In this document: positions 6,525 to 16,426 of the stretch, piece after piece
Numbering within the stretch: the stretch's first letter is position 1
Layout: each line of letters opens with the position of its first letter
Assembly (NCBI GenBank): GCA_002404795.1
Contig: DHKK01000027.1
Coordinates: 1,146-17,651 of the forward strand
DNA: 16,506 nt
Direction: 5' to 3'
From: Clostridiales bacterium UBA4696
Lineage (GTDB): Bacteria; Bacillota; Clostridia; Oscillospirales; Oscillospiraceae
The notes under the pieces: generated by a model
Databases searched by the model: none
Told to the model about the DNA's origin: nothing
What the model saw: only the letters and a program-made list of their open reading frames with translations
Made by a program: the position numbers and the translations under genes

Positions 6525-7459
6525 TGCCATACCGTGTATTTGACGGCCACTGCGACACGCCGGTCGAGCTCTGGCTGCAGGAAAAGCAGCTGCGCAGCAG
6601 CGATCTTGCCGTGTCGCTGGACAAGGCCGCAGAGCTCGGCGGCTACGCCCAGTTCTTCGCGTTCTGCACCGCATGGATCGAAACGCGCATGCCCCATACG
6701 GAGCATTTTTCCCGCGCGCTGGACTATTTTCTGGCGCAGCTGCGCAAAAACGAAGACAAGATCACCCTCTGCCGCACCGCACCGGAGGCGGAAGCCGCCA
6801 TGCAGGCGGGCAGATGCGCTGCCTTCCTCGCCATTGAGGGCGCGGAGGCCGTGCGCGAGGACGAGGGGCTGCTGGAGCTCGCATACGAGGCGGGCGTGCG
6901 GATGGTCTCGCTCGTGTGGAACCTGCCGAACAGCCTGTCCGGCTCCTGCCAGACCGGCGAGGGACTGACGGAAAAGGGAAAAAGCTTCTTCCGCCGCGCG
7001 CAGAAGCTCGGCATGCTCGTGGACGTGAGCCACCTGTCCGAAAAGGGCTTCTGGGACATGGCGGAGCTGGCGGAAAAGCCGATCGTGGCGAGCCATTCCG
7101 ATTCGTTCGCCGTCTGCCCGCACCCGCGCAATCTGACCGACGCGCAGTTCCGGGCCATCTGCGATCTTGGCGGCACGGCGGGGCTCAACCTCTACGGGCC
7201 GTTTCTGACCGACGGGCCGCGCGTGACGCTTGACGATCTGCGCCGCCACCTCGATCATTTCCTGGACCTCGGCGGCGAGGGGCATCTTGCGCTGGGCGCG
7301 GATCTCGACGGCTGCGACGTGCTGCCGGAGGGCTTTGCCGCGCTGAATGACTATGAAACCTTCGGGCGCTATCTGGCCGACGCCGGATATCCCGATGAAA
7401 CCATACAGAACCTGTTCTGCAATTCTTTGATGAAGGTCGTGAAAACATGCATTATGTAA
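6524..7459 (+). CDS. Membrane dipeptidase (renal dipeptidase family, M19)
   Basis: This is a zinc-dependent dipeptidase of peptidase family M19, which cleaves dipeptides, often including D-amino-acid forms. No signal peptide is present, so it should act in the cytoplasm. The 311 residues carry the metal-site motifs in order: DGHCDTP (His9, Asp11), FLAIEGAEA (bridging Glu105), DVSHLS (His170), IVASHSDS (His191), the HPRNLTD motif with Arg202, and GADLDG (Asp260). GGAGG at 6509-6513 lies 10 nt before the ATG. Natural substrate is unknown; peptidoglycan or nutrient dipeptides are both plausible. It overlaps yraN by 1 nt and thrC by 13 nt. Confidence 0.93.
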   Translation: MPYRVFDGHCDTPVELWLQEKQLRSSDLAVSLDKAAELGGYAQFFAFCTAWIETRMPHTEHFSRALDYFLAQLRKNEDKITLCRTAPEAEAAMQAGRCAAFLAIEGAEAVREDEGLLELAYEAGVRMVSLVWNLPNSLSGSCQTGEGLTEKGKSFFRRAQKLGMLVDVSHLSEKGFWDMAELAEKPIVASHSDSFAVCPHPRNLTDAQFRAICDLGGTAGLNLYGPFLTDGPRVTLDDLRRHLDHFLDLGGEGHLALGADLDGCDVLPEGFAALNDYETFGRYLADAGYPDETIQNLFCNSLMKVVKTCIM

Positions 7460-8931
7460 GTACCCGGGATTCTTCCCGCCGTCTGACCGCCAGCCAGGCC
7501 ATCGTGGAGGGCCTCAGCCGCGACGGCGGTCTGTATCTGCCGGAATCCATTCCGCAGCTGACCATGGCGGATATCCGCGCGCTCGCGCGTCTGTCCTATC
7601 CGGAGCGGGCGGCGAAGATCATGAAGCTCTATCTTGAGGAATTCTCCGAGGAAGAGCTGCTCGGCTTCGCGCAGAAGGCCTACGGCCCTGCCAAATTTGA
7701 TACCCCCGCGGCTGCGCCCGTCGTGCAGCTCGCGGACAACACCTATATTCAGGAGCTCTGGCACGGGCCGACGTGCGCGTTCAAGGACATGGCCCTGCAG
7801 ATGCTGCCGTATCTGCTGACGGCCTCACTCAAAAAGACCGGCGAGGAGAAGACCGTCTGCATCCTCGTCGCCACCTCCGGCGACACCGGCAAGGCCGCGC
7901 TCGAGGGCTTCCGGGACGTGGACCGCACGAAGATCCTCGTGTTCTACCCCGACGGCGGCGTGTCGGAGATCCAGAAGCTCCAGATGGTCACGCAGGAGGG
8001 CCGGAACGTCGGCGTGTGCGCCGTGCGCGGCAACTTTGACGACGCGCAGACCGGCGTCAAGCGCATCTTCTCCGATGCGCAGCTGCGCGAGACGCTCGCC
8101 TCCCGCGGCTATTTCCTCTCCTCGGCCAACTCCATCAACTGGGGCAGGGTCCTGCCGCAGATCGTGTATTACGTCTCGTCGTACTGCGACCTGCTCGCCT
8201 CCGGCGCCATCGGAGAAGGGCAGACCGTCAACGTCTGCGTGCCGACGGGCAACTTCGGCAACATCCTCTCCGGCTTCTACGCAAAGAAGATGGGCGTGCC
8301 CATCGGCCGGCTCATCTGCGCGTCGAACGAGAATAACGTCCTGACCGACTTCATCCGGACCGGCACCTATGACCGCAACCGTCCGTTCTATCAGACAGCT
8401 TCGCCGTCGATGGACATCCTGATCTCGTCGAACCTTGAGCGGCTTCTGTACCTGCTGTCGGGCTCGGACGAGGAGGTGCGCGGGTATATGCAGGCGCTCG
8501 CCGAGACCGGCCGCTATACCGTCTCGGAGCGGGTGTTCCGCGCGGTCCAGGCGGAGTTTGCCTGCGGCTTCTGCACTGACGCGCAGGGCGCGCAGACGAT
8601 CGGCAGGACCTTCCGCGAAAAGAACTATCTGCTTGACACCCATACCGCCGTGGCCTGCACCGTGCTGGAGGACTACCGCGCCGAGACCGGCGATGGGACG
8701 CTGACCGTCGTCGAGTCCACGGCCAGCCCCTTCAAGTTCTGCGCGAGCGTGCTGGACGCGCTCGGCGTGACGGAGCATCAGCCCGGCACGAAGGTCCTGG
8801 GCCAGCTCACGGCCGTGACCGGCCGCGAAGCGCCGCTGCCGCTGGCCAGCCTCGCGGGCAAGACCCCGCGCTTCGGCGAAGTCGCGGACAAGACTGCGAT
8901 GCAGTCCGTCGTCACGGAGTTTCTGCAGTAA
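7447..8931 (+). CDS. thrC: Threonine synthase
   Basis: This pyridoxal-phosphate enzyme makes threonine from O-phosphohomoserine, the last step of threonine synthesis. The 494-residue protein is of the longer, E. coli/yeast-like class. The N-terminus has the family pattern STRD and GLSRDGGLYLPE (22-33). The PLP lysine is Lys113 in HGPTCAFKDMALQ. SGDTGKAALEGF (about 144-155) and VPTGNFGN in the middle form the phosphate- and substrate-binding loops. The gene begins 13 nt inside the dipeptidase gene. No homoserine kinase or dehydrogenase gene lies beside it, so it is separated from the rest of the pathway. No T-box or other leader is seen, and regulation presumably follows the operon. Confidence 0.97.
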   Translation: MHYVSTRDSSRRLTASQAIVEGLSRDGGLYLPESIPQLTMADIRALARLSYPERAAKIMKLYLEEFSEEELLGFAQKAYGPAKFDTPAAAPVVQLADNTYIQELWHGPTCAFKDMALQMLPYLLTASLKKTGEEKTVCILVATSGDTGKAALEGFRDVDRTKILVFYPDGGVSEIQKLQMVTQEGRNVGVCAVRGNFDDAQTGVKRIFSDAQLRETLASRGYFLSSANSINWGRVLPQIVYYVSSYCDLLASGAIGEGQTVNVCVPTGNFGNILSGFYAKKMGVPIGRLICASNENNVLTDFIRTGTYDRNRPFYQTASPSMDILISSNLERLLYLLSGSDEEVRGYMQALAETGRYTVSERVFRAVQAEFACGFCTDAQGAQTIGRTFREKNYLLDTHTAVACTVLEDYRAETGDGTLTVVESTASPFKFCASVLDALGVTEHQPGTKVLGQLTAVTGREAPLPLASLAGKTPRFGEVADKTAMQSVVTEFLQ

Positions 8932-9620
8932 TGGCCCTGTACGCGATCGGCGATCTGCACCTGTCGCTGGGGCCGGCCGATAAGCCGATGGACGTCTTCG
9001 GCGGCCGGTGGGAGGGCTATGTCGACAAGCTCCGGGAGAACCTGCGCGTCATCGGGCCGGAGGATACGACCGTGCTGCTCGGCGATCTCAGCTGGGCGAT
9101 GGGGCTGGAGGACGCGGCGGAGGATTTTGCCTTCATGAACGCCATCCCCGGCCGCAAGATCATCCTCAAGGGCAACCACGACTACTGGTGGACGACGCTC
9201 AAGGCCTTTGACCGCTTCTGCGCAGAGCACGGCTTTTCGGATTTTCACGTGCTGAACAACAGCTGCTTCTTTTATGGGGAGCTCGCCCTCTGCGGCACGC
9301 GCGGCTGGTTCTATGATGAACAGAAGGCCGGCAGCCACGACGAGAAGATCTTCCGGCGAGAGCTCGGGCGGCTGGAGCGGTCTTTGCAGCTGGCGGGGGA
9401 GAAGGAGAAATACTGCTTCCTGCACTACCCGCCGCGCTACCGGGGCTATGTCTGCCCGGAGATTTTGGCCTTGTTTGAGACCTACGGCGTGACGCGCTGC
9501 TACTACGGGCATCTGCACGCCGACTCCATCCGGCTGGCACTGGAGGGGCCGTACCGGGGCACGGAATACCGCCTTGTCTCGGCCGATCACGTCGATTTTC
9601 AGCCGCAGCGGATCGGATGA
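8931..9620 (+). CDS. Calcineurin-like metallophosphoesterase
   Basis: This is a predicted cytoplasmic phosphoesterase with a two-metal centre; the substrate is unknown. The 229 residues contain the five calcineurin-like blocks: IGDLHLS (Asp8, His10), LLGDLSWAM (Asp52), KGNHDYWW (Asn82, His83), FLHYPP (His165) and YGHLH (His194, His196). The KGNHDYWW block and length resemble a small clostridial phosphoesterase family known only by structure and motif. It shares one base with the thrC stop (TAATG) and is the last gene of the overlapping run. I see no clear terminator behind it. Confidence 0.9.
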   Translation: MALYAIGDLHLSLGPADKPMDVFGGRWEGYVDKLRENLRVIGPEDTTVLLGDLSWAMGLEDAAEDFAFMNAIPGRKIILKGNHDYWWTTLKAFDRFCAEHGFSDFHVLNNSCFFYGELALCGTRGWFYDEQKAGSHDEKIFRRELGRLERSLQLAGEKEKYCFLHYPPRYRGYVCPEILALFETYGVTRCYYGHLHADSIRLALEGPYRGTEYRLVSADHVDFQPQRIG

Positions 9621-9636
9621 ACGGAAAGATTTTGAA

Positions 9637-9669
9637 TTTTTTCTGAATTCGGATAAATTCCTGAAAAAA
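9637..9669. other. AT-rich interrupted inverted repeat upstream of tig
   Basis: TTTTTTC (9637-9643) pairs with GAAAAAA (9663-9669), and inside it GAATT (9645-9649) pairs with AATTC (9656-9660). There is no T-run after it, so it is not a good terminator. It lies just before the tig promoter and might be an operator or merely AT-rich upstream DNA. Confidence 0.4.
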
Positions 9670-9672
9670 CAG

Positions 9673-9701
9673 TGGATTTCTTGCACGAAGTCTGGTAGAA
9701 T
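9673..9701 (+). promoter_or_regulatory. Probable tig promoter with extended -10
   Basis: TAGAAT (9696-9701) is preceded by TGG, an extended -10 pattern. A weak -35 TGGATT (9673-9678) lies 17 bp upstream. The leader to the tig start would be about 70 nt. I found no CIRCE or CtsR-type operator here. Confidence 0.6.
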
Positions 9702-9776
9702 AGAGCGGATTCAAATGAGAATGGTGAATACCGGCTTTTTTTCATGAGCCGCACCGCATAGGAGGAAAGTACCACA

Positions 9777-11144
9777 ATGAACGTCAAAAACGTAGAGAAA
9801 GAAAACGGCGCCGCAAAGGTCACCATCGAGATCGCCAGGGACGAGTTCCAGACTGCTCTGGACAAGGCCTATGCCAAGATCCGTAAGGATATCATGATCC
9901 CCGGCTTCCGCAAGGGCAAGGCCCCGCGCAAGTTCGTCGAGCGGATGTACGGCTCGCAGGTCTTCTATGAAGACGCCGTCAACGAGATCTTCCCCGAGAT
10001 CTACGAGGCTGCCATTGTCAAGCAGGCGCTCAAGGCCGTCGGCCAGCCCTCCGTTACCGATATGCAGACCCCCGAAGACGGCAGCGTCGTGCTGACCGTC
10101 TCCACCGAGCTCTACCCCGAGGTCACCCTCGGCGAGTATAAGGGCATCGAAGTCCCCAAGGAGACCGTTTCCATCTCCAAGGCCGAAGTCGACGCAGAGC
10201 TCGGCCGCATGCAGGACCGCAACGCCCGCATCGAGACCGTTGACCGCGAAGCCAAGACCGGCGACACTGTCGTTCTGGACTTTGAAGGCTTTGTCGACGG
10301 CAAGCCCTTCGACGGCGGCAAGGCCGAGGGCTATACCCTGACGCTCGGCTCCGGCGCGTTCATCCCCGGCTTCGAAGATCAGCTCGTCGGCCTGAAGGCC
10401 GGTGAAGAGAAGGCCGTTGAGGTCACCTTCCCCGAGAGCTACACCAAGGAGCTGGCCGGCAAGGCCGCGACCTTCCAGTGCAAGATTCACGAGGTCAAGG
10501 AGACCATCAAGCCCGAGCTCGACGACGAGTTCGCCAAGGACGTCTCCGAATACGACACGCTGGCTGCCCTCAAGAAGAGCATCAAGGCCGACCTCGCCAA
10601 GAAGCGCCAGGAAGCCGTTGACCGTGACTTTGAGAACGAAGCTGTCGTTCTCGCCGGCAAGAACATGACCTGCGACATCCCCGCCTGCATGATCGACGAG
10701 CAGGTCGACAAGCACCTCGAGCAGTTTGCCTATCAGCTGCAGTCCCAGGGCATGAAGATGGAAGACTACGTCAAGATGATCGGCGGCGACGTCAAGGGCA
10801 TGCGCGATTCCATGCGCCCGATGGCGGAGCAGACCGTCCGCAGCAACATCCTGCTGAGCGAGATCGTCCATCAGGAGAACATCGACGTGACCGACGAGGA
10901 AGTCGAAGAAGAGCTGAAGAAGCTGGCCGAGCAGTACAAGATGGAGCTGGACAAGATCAAGGAAATGATCGACGTCGAGGCCGTCAAGTCCGATCTCAAG
11001 GGCCGCAAGGCTGTGAAGCTGATCGTCGAGAACGCCAAGCCCGTCGAGAAGGAAAAGGAAAAGAAGGCCGCCAAGAAGGCTGCCAAGAAGGAAGACGAAG
11101 CTGCCGAAGCTCCCGCAGAAGAGGCTCCCAAGGCTGAGGAATAA
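9777..11144 (+). CDS. tig: Trigger factor, ribosome-associated chaperone
   Basis: This chaperone and peptidyl-prolyl isomerase binds the ribosome exit tunnel and shields nascent chains. The 455-residue product has the N-terminal ribosome-docking domain with signature GFRKGKAP (43-50). An FKBP-type isomerase domain follows (about 161-240, with IPGFEDQLVGLKAGE), then the helical C-terminal substrate cradle. The last 31 residues (425-455) are a low-complexity tail, first Lys/Ala-rich and then Glu/Ala-rich, beyond the usual fold. AGGAGG (9760-9765) is 11 nt before ATG 9777. It has its own promoter and is followed by clpP after 65 nt, the usual Firmicute association with Clp and Lon proteases. Confidence 0.97.
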   Translation: MNVKNVEKENGAAKVTIEIARDEFQTALDKAYAKIRKDIMIPGFRKGKAPRKFVERMYGSQVFYEDAVNEIFPEIYEAAIVKQALKAVGQPSVTDMQTPEDGSVVLTVSTELYPEVTLGEYKGIEVPKETVSISKAEVDAELGRMQDRNARIETVDREAKTGDTVVLDFEGFVDGKPFDGGKAEGYTLTLGSGAFIPGFEDQLVGLKAGEEKAVEVTFPESYTKELAGKAATFQCKIHEVKETIKPELDDEFAKDVSEYDTLAALKKSIKADLAKKRQEAVDRDFENEAVVLAGKNMTCDIPACMIDEQVDKHLEQFAYQLQSQGMKMEDYVKMIGGDVKGMRDSMRPMAEQTVRSNILLSEIVHQENIDVTDEEVEEELKKLAEQYKMELDKIKEMIDVEAVKSDLKGRKAVKLIVENAKPVEKEKEKKAAKKAAKKEDEAAEAPAEEAPKAEE

Positions 11145-11148
11145 TTCT

Positions 11149-11180
11149 CCAACCGGTTGGGTAGAATCCTACAGCCAACC
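11149..11180 (+). promoter_or_regulatory. Palindrome and leader hairpin upstream of clpP
   Basis: CCAACCGGTTGG (11149-11160) is a perfect 12-bp palindrome. Its right half GGTTGG, plus GTAG (11161-11164), can also pair with CTAC (11169-11172) and CCAACC (11175-11180). That forms a 10-bp stem with a 4-nt loop and a 2-nt bulge. The hairpin ends 13 nt before the clpP ribosome binding site. No T-run follows. It may be an operator, an RNA processing site or a translational control element; a TAGAAT box (11162-11167) inside it could be a weak -10. Confidence 0.5.
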
Positions 11181-11209
11181 TGACATCCGTCTGAAAGGAG
11201 AATCCCACT

Positions 11210-11794
<585 letters not shown>

Positions 11795-11800
11795 TCCCTG

Positions 11801-11808
11801 AAAGGAGG
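11801..11808 (+). promoter_or_regulatory. Strong ribosome binding site fixing the TTG start of clpX
   Basis: AAAGGAGG stands 8 nt before TTG 11817. No ATG or GTG exists at a plausible position nearby, and the zinc-finger domain begins eight codons later, so this site decides the unusual start. Confidence 0.85.
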
Positions 11809-11816
11809 AGTCCAGC

Positions 11817-13085
<1,269 letters not shown>

Positions 13086-13094
13086 CACAAGAAC

Positions 13095-13131
13095 CAGGAA
13101 GGGAGCGCACGCTCCCTTCCTGCGTATTTTT
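13095..13131 (+). terminator. Terminator-like hairpin between clpX and lon
   Basis: CAGGAAGGGAGC (13095-13106) and GCTCCCTTCCTG (13111-13122) form a perfect 12-bp stem with loop GCAC. CGTA then TTTTT (13127-13131) follow. The T-run is displaced by four bases, which may make it leaky. Only 26 nt remain before the lon ATG, too few for a separate promoter downstream. Confidence 0.8.
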
Positions 13132-13157
13132 ATTCTCCACGAAAGGAGAGAACATCC

Positions 13158-15578
13158 ATGAGTGAATATAAGCCCCTGACCTGCCTGCCGGTCCTGCCGC
13201 TGCGCGGGATCGTGGTGTTTCCCGGCTGTGTGACGCATTTTGACGTCGGCCGGAGCAAGTCCGCGCGCGCCGTAGAAGAAGCCATGCGCGGCGACCAGAT
13301 GATCTTCCTCGTCGCCCAGCGCGACGTGCAGTGCGACGAGCCGAAAAAGGCCGACCTGTACCAGATCGGCACTGTCGCCTGTGTCCGCCAGATCCTGCGG
13401 CTGCCGGGCGACAATATGCGCATTCTGGTCGAGGGCAAATACCGCGCCCAGCTGACCGACATGATCCATTCCGAGCCCTACTTCTTCGCCCGCGCGATGG
13501 AGCTGGACGTGCCGGGCTACAACGCGTCCGTGCCGCGCACGCAGGCGCTCGTGCGGCAGGCGCATCAGCTGTTTGAGCAGTTCATCGACCTTGCCGTCAA
13601 ATCCGGGCAGGAAAACCTGCTGCAGGGCTCTGCCGGCGACGACGCGGGCGAGCTGGCCGATTTCATTGCCCAGAACGCCACCTTCGGCTATGAGGACAAG
13701 CAGAAGATCCTTGAGACGCTGCCGCCCGTGCACCGGCTGGAGCTGTGCGTGCGCATGATGGCGAAGGAGCTCGATATCCTGCGCCTCGAGAGTGAGATCA
13801 ACGATCAGGTGCAGCAGAACGTCAACCAGAACCAGCGGGATTATTACCTGCGCGAGCAGCTGCACGTCATCCGCGAGGAGCTCGGCGAAGACGATGACAA
13901 CGACGCTGACAGCTACCGCGCCAGGATCCAGGCCCTGAAGCTGCCCAAGGAGACGGAGGAAAAGCTCCTGCGCGAGGTCTCGCGCTTCGCGCGCCAGCAG
14001 GCGGGCTCGGCCGAGGCCGCCGTGCTGCGCAATTACCTTGATACCATCCTCGACCTGCCGTGGAACAAGGAGACGAAGGAGCGGCTGGACGTCAAGTCCG
14101 CCGCGAAGATCCTCGACGAGGATCATTTCGGCCTCGAGCCGGTCAAAAAGCGCATTCTCGAGACACTGGCCGTGCGCCAGCTCGCGCCGGAGCTGCCGGG
14201 GCAGATCCTCTGCCTGGTCGGCCCGCCGGGCGTGGGCAAGACGTCCGTCGCCATCTCGATCGCGCGCGCGCTCAACCGCCATCTTGCGCGGCTCTCGCTC
14301 GGCGGCGTGCGGGATGAGGCCGAGATCCGCGGCCACCGCAAGACCTATATCGGCGCCATGCCCGGCCGCATCATGACGGCCCTCATCCAGGCCAAGAGCA
14401 AAAACGCCCTGCTGCTGCTCGACGAGATCGACAAGCTTGGCAGCGACTACAAGGGTGATCCCTCGTCGGCCCTGCTGGAGGTGCTCGATTCCGCGCAGAA
14501 TTCCAGCTTCCGCGACCACTATATCGAGGTCCCGTTCGACCTCTCCCACTGCATGTTCATCACCACCGCCAACACGACCGACACCATCCCTCGGGCTCTG
14601 CTCGACCGGATGGAGGTCATCGAGCTCGGCTCGTACACGGATGAGGAAAAGCTGCAGATCGCCAAGCAGCATCTGCTGCCCAAGCAGCTCAAGCAGCACG
14701 GCATGAAGCGCACGCAGGTGCGCGTCTCCGACGACGCCATCCGCGAGATCATCGCGGGCTACACCCGCGAGTCCGGCGTGCGCAATCTCGAGCGGCAGCT
14801 GGCCGCGCTGTGCCGCAAATGCGCCATGCGCTTCGTCTCCGATGAGCCGCCCAAGCGTATCACCGTCACCGGCGGCAATCTTGAGGCCCTCCTCGGCGTG
14901 CGCAAGTACCTGCCGGAGGCCAATACCGTGGGCGACCAGATCGGTCTTGTGACCGGCCTGGCGTGGACCGCCGTCGGCGGCACGACGCTCGAGGTCGAGG
15001 TCAACGTCGTGCCCGGCACCGGCAAGCTCGAGCTGACCGGCAATCTCGGCGATGTGATGAAGGAATCCGCCTTCGCCGCCATGAGCTATATCCGCTCGCG
15101 CGCAAAGGAGCTGGGCCTTGCCCCGGATTTCTACAAGACGAACGACATCCACGTCCACTTCCCCGAGGGCGCCGTGCCCAAGGACGGCCCGTCCGCGGGC
15201 ATCACGATCTGCACAGCCATCGTCTCGGCGCTGACGAACCGCCCCGTGCGGCGCGACGTCGCCATGACGGGCGAGATCTCCATCCGCGGCCGCGTGCTGG
15301 CGATCGGTGGACTCAAGGAAAAGACCATGGCCGCCCTGCGCCATGGCGTGCGGACCGTCATCATCCCGGCCGAAAACGAAAAGGATCTCGAGGAGATCGA
15401 CCAGACCGTGCGGCAGGCGCTGCAGTTCATCACCGTCTCCACCGCCGACCGCGTGCTGGAGGCTGCCCTCCTCCCCGCAGGCGCGCCGGAGCCGGAGACC
15501 GCCGCGCCGTCCGGCACGGACGTGCTCGCCGCCATCCCCGCGCCGAAGACCCGCCGCAAGCCCGGCATCCGCCAGTGA
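13158..15578 (+). CDS. lon: ATP-dependent protease La (Lon)
   Basis: This cytoplasmic AAA+ protease degrades misfolded and short-lived regulatory proteins. The 806-residue protein has the full LonA layout. The N-terminal substrate domain spans about 8-205, a coiled-coil linker about 206-305, and the AAA+ module has Walker A GPPGVGKT (355-362) and Walker B LLLLDEID (418-425). The protease domain carries catalytic Ser679 in PKDGPSAGIT and Lys722 in GGLKEK, the same numbers as in E. coli Lon. A Pro/Ala-rich tail of about 30 residues closes the protein. AAAGGAG (13142-13148) precedes ATG 13158 by 9 nt. A terminator-like hairpin stands just upstream, so expression probably depends on readthrough from clpPX. 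Confidence 0.98.
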   Translation: MSEYKPLTCLPVLPLRGIVVFPGCVTHFDVGRSKSARAVEEAMRGDQMIFLVAQRDVQCDEPKKADLYQIGTVACVRQILRLPGDNMRILVEGKYRAQLTDMIHSEPYFFARAMELDVPGYNASVPRTQALVRQAHQLFEQFIDLAVKSGQENLLQGSAGDDAGELADFIAQNATFGYEDKQKILETLPPVHRLELCVRMMAKELDILRLESEINDQVQQNVNQNQRDYYLREQLHVIREELGEDDDNDADSYRARIQALKLPKETEEKLLREVSRFARQQAGSAEAAVLRNYLDTILDLPWNKETKERLDVKSAAKILDEDHFGLEPVKKRILETLAVRQLAPELPGQILCLVGPPGVGKTSVAISIARALNRHLARLSLGGVRDEAEIRGHRKTYIGAMPGRIMTALIQAKSKNALLLLDEIDKLGSDYKGDPSSALLEVLDSAQNSSFRDHYIEVPFDLSHCMFITTANTTDTIPRALLDRMEVIELGSYTDEEKLQIAKQHLLPKQLKQHGMKRTQVRVSDDAIREIIAGYTRESGVRNLERQLAALCRKCAMRFVSDEPPKRITVTGGNLEALLGVRKYLPEANTVGDQIGLVTGLAWTAVGGTTLEVEVNVVPGTGKLELTGNLGDVMKESAFAAMSYIRSRAKELGLAPDFYKTNDIHVHFPEGAVPKDGPSAGITICTAIVSALTNRPVRRDVAMTGEISIRGRVLAIGGLKEKTMAALRHGVRTVIIPAENEKDLEEIDQTVRQALQFITVSTADRVLEAALLPAGAPEPETAAPSGTDVLAAIPAPKTRRKPGIRQ

Positions 15579-15587
15579 GGGACCGCC

Positions 15588-16175
15588 ATGAATCTGCATA
15601 ACGCGGAATTTGTCCGCTCCGTGACCGCCGTGGCGGATTGCCCGAAGGACGATCTGCCCCAGATCGCCTTCGCAGGCAAGTCCAACGTCGGCAAATCCTC
15701 GGTCATCAACAAGCTCCTGCTGCGCAAAAACTTCGCCCGCGTCGGTGAAGCCCCCGGCAAGACCACGCACATCAACTTCTTCCGCATCGACGAGGCCATG
15801 TACCTCGTCGATCTGCCGGGCTACGGCTACGCCAAGGTCCCGCAGAAGGAAAAAGAGCGCTGGGGGCGGCTGATGGAGGCCTATTTTGCCGCGCCGGATA
15901 CGCTCACCTTCGGCGTGATGCTCGTCGACGTGCGCCATGCGCCGACAGCCAACGATGTCGTGATGGCCAATTACTTCCTGCAGTCCGGCAAGCCCTTCGT
16001 GGTCGTGGCCAATAAGCTCGATAAGCTCAAAAAGAGCGAGATCGCGCCCAACCTGGCCCGCATCCGCGAGGTCCTGCAGCTGCCGGACGCCGTCCGCCTC
16101 ATCCCCTTCTCCGCCGAAAAAGGCGACGGCCGCGACGACCTCCTCTCCACCGTCCTCCAGGCCGCGGAGGCGTAA
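15588..16175 (+). CDS. engB: Ribosome biogenesis GTP-binding protein EngB/YsxC
   Basis: This small essential-type GTPase takes part in 50S ribosomal subunit assembly. The 195 residues contain all G motifs: G1 GKSNVGKSS (30-38), G2 PGKTTHINF with Thr60, G3 DLPGYGYAKV (75-84), G4 NKLDK (142-146) and G5 SAEK (175-178). Its start lies 9 nt after the lon stop. GAGG overlaps that stop and serves as ribosome binding site, so it is coupled to lon. The lon-ysxC pairing is the standard Firmicute arrangement. A strong terminator begins 12 nt behind it, closing the transcription unit. Confidence 0.97.
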   Translation: MNLHNAEFVRSVTAVADCPKDDLPQIAFAGKSNVGKSSVINKLLLRKNFARVGEAPGKTTHINFFRIDEAMYLVDLPGYGYAKVPQKEKERWGRLMEAYFAAPDTLTFGVMLVDVRHAPTANDVVMANYFLQSGKPFVVVANKLDKLKKSEIAPNLARIREVLQLPDAVRLIPFSAEKGDGRDDLLSTVLQAAEA

Positions 16176-16187
16176 TTCCATAAAACC

Positions 16188-16224
16188 AAAAGGTGCAGTC
16201 TGATATTTCAGACTGCACCTTTTT
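16188..16224 (+). terminator. Strong bidirectional intrinsic terminator after engB
   Basis: AAAAGGTGCAGTCTGA (16188-16203) pairs perfectly with 16208-16223 around a TATT loop, a 16-bp stem ending in TTTTT (16220-16224). On the other strand the stem is followed by TTTTGGTTTT, so it can stop transcription from both sides. Confidence 0.93.
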
Positions 16225-16232
16225 GTATTTAT

Positions 16233-16405
16233 GCGCACCCAAAGCCTCCCTCTGACGAGGGAGGTGGCAAAACCGAAGGTTTTGACGGAGGGAGAGAAGA
16301 CCTGAAGGTTTCTGCTTTCTCAAAGTTATGCGAAGATTCAACGTTTTCTCTCCCTCAGTCAGCTTCGCTGACAGCTCCCTCGTCAGAGGGAGCCTTGGTG
16401 CGTGC
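16233..16405. repeat. Fold-back element of two inverted repeat copies
   Basis: The left arm (from 16233) and right arm (ending 16405) are inverted copies that share CTCCCTCTGACGAGGGAG and a downstream GAGGGAGAGAA. Each arm folds on itself: CCTCCCTC/GAGGGAGG (16245-16264) and AAAACC/GGTTTT (16269-16283) on the left, GTCAGC/GCTGAC (16358-16372) and GCTCCCTC/GAGGGAGC (16374-16393) on the right. The right arm (16348-16402) is the same family as 2055-2110 and 2142-2194. No coding frame is supported in this stretch. Confidence 0.8.
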
Positions 16406-16426
16406 AAATTCATAAAACCTCCCCGC

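Noticed and set aside
7447..9620. A broader threonine biosynthesis cluster around thrC
   Set aside because: Neighbouring genes are a dipeptidase and a phosphoesterase; no homoserine dehydrogenase or homoserine kinase motifs occur in the window.
9621..11209. CIRCE or CtsR heat-shock operators before tig or clpP
   Set aside because: No TTAGCACTC-N9-GAGTGCTAA or tandem GGTCAAA-type sites could be found by reading both strands.
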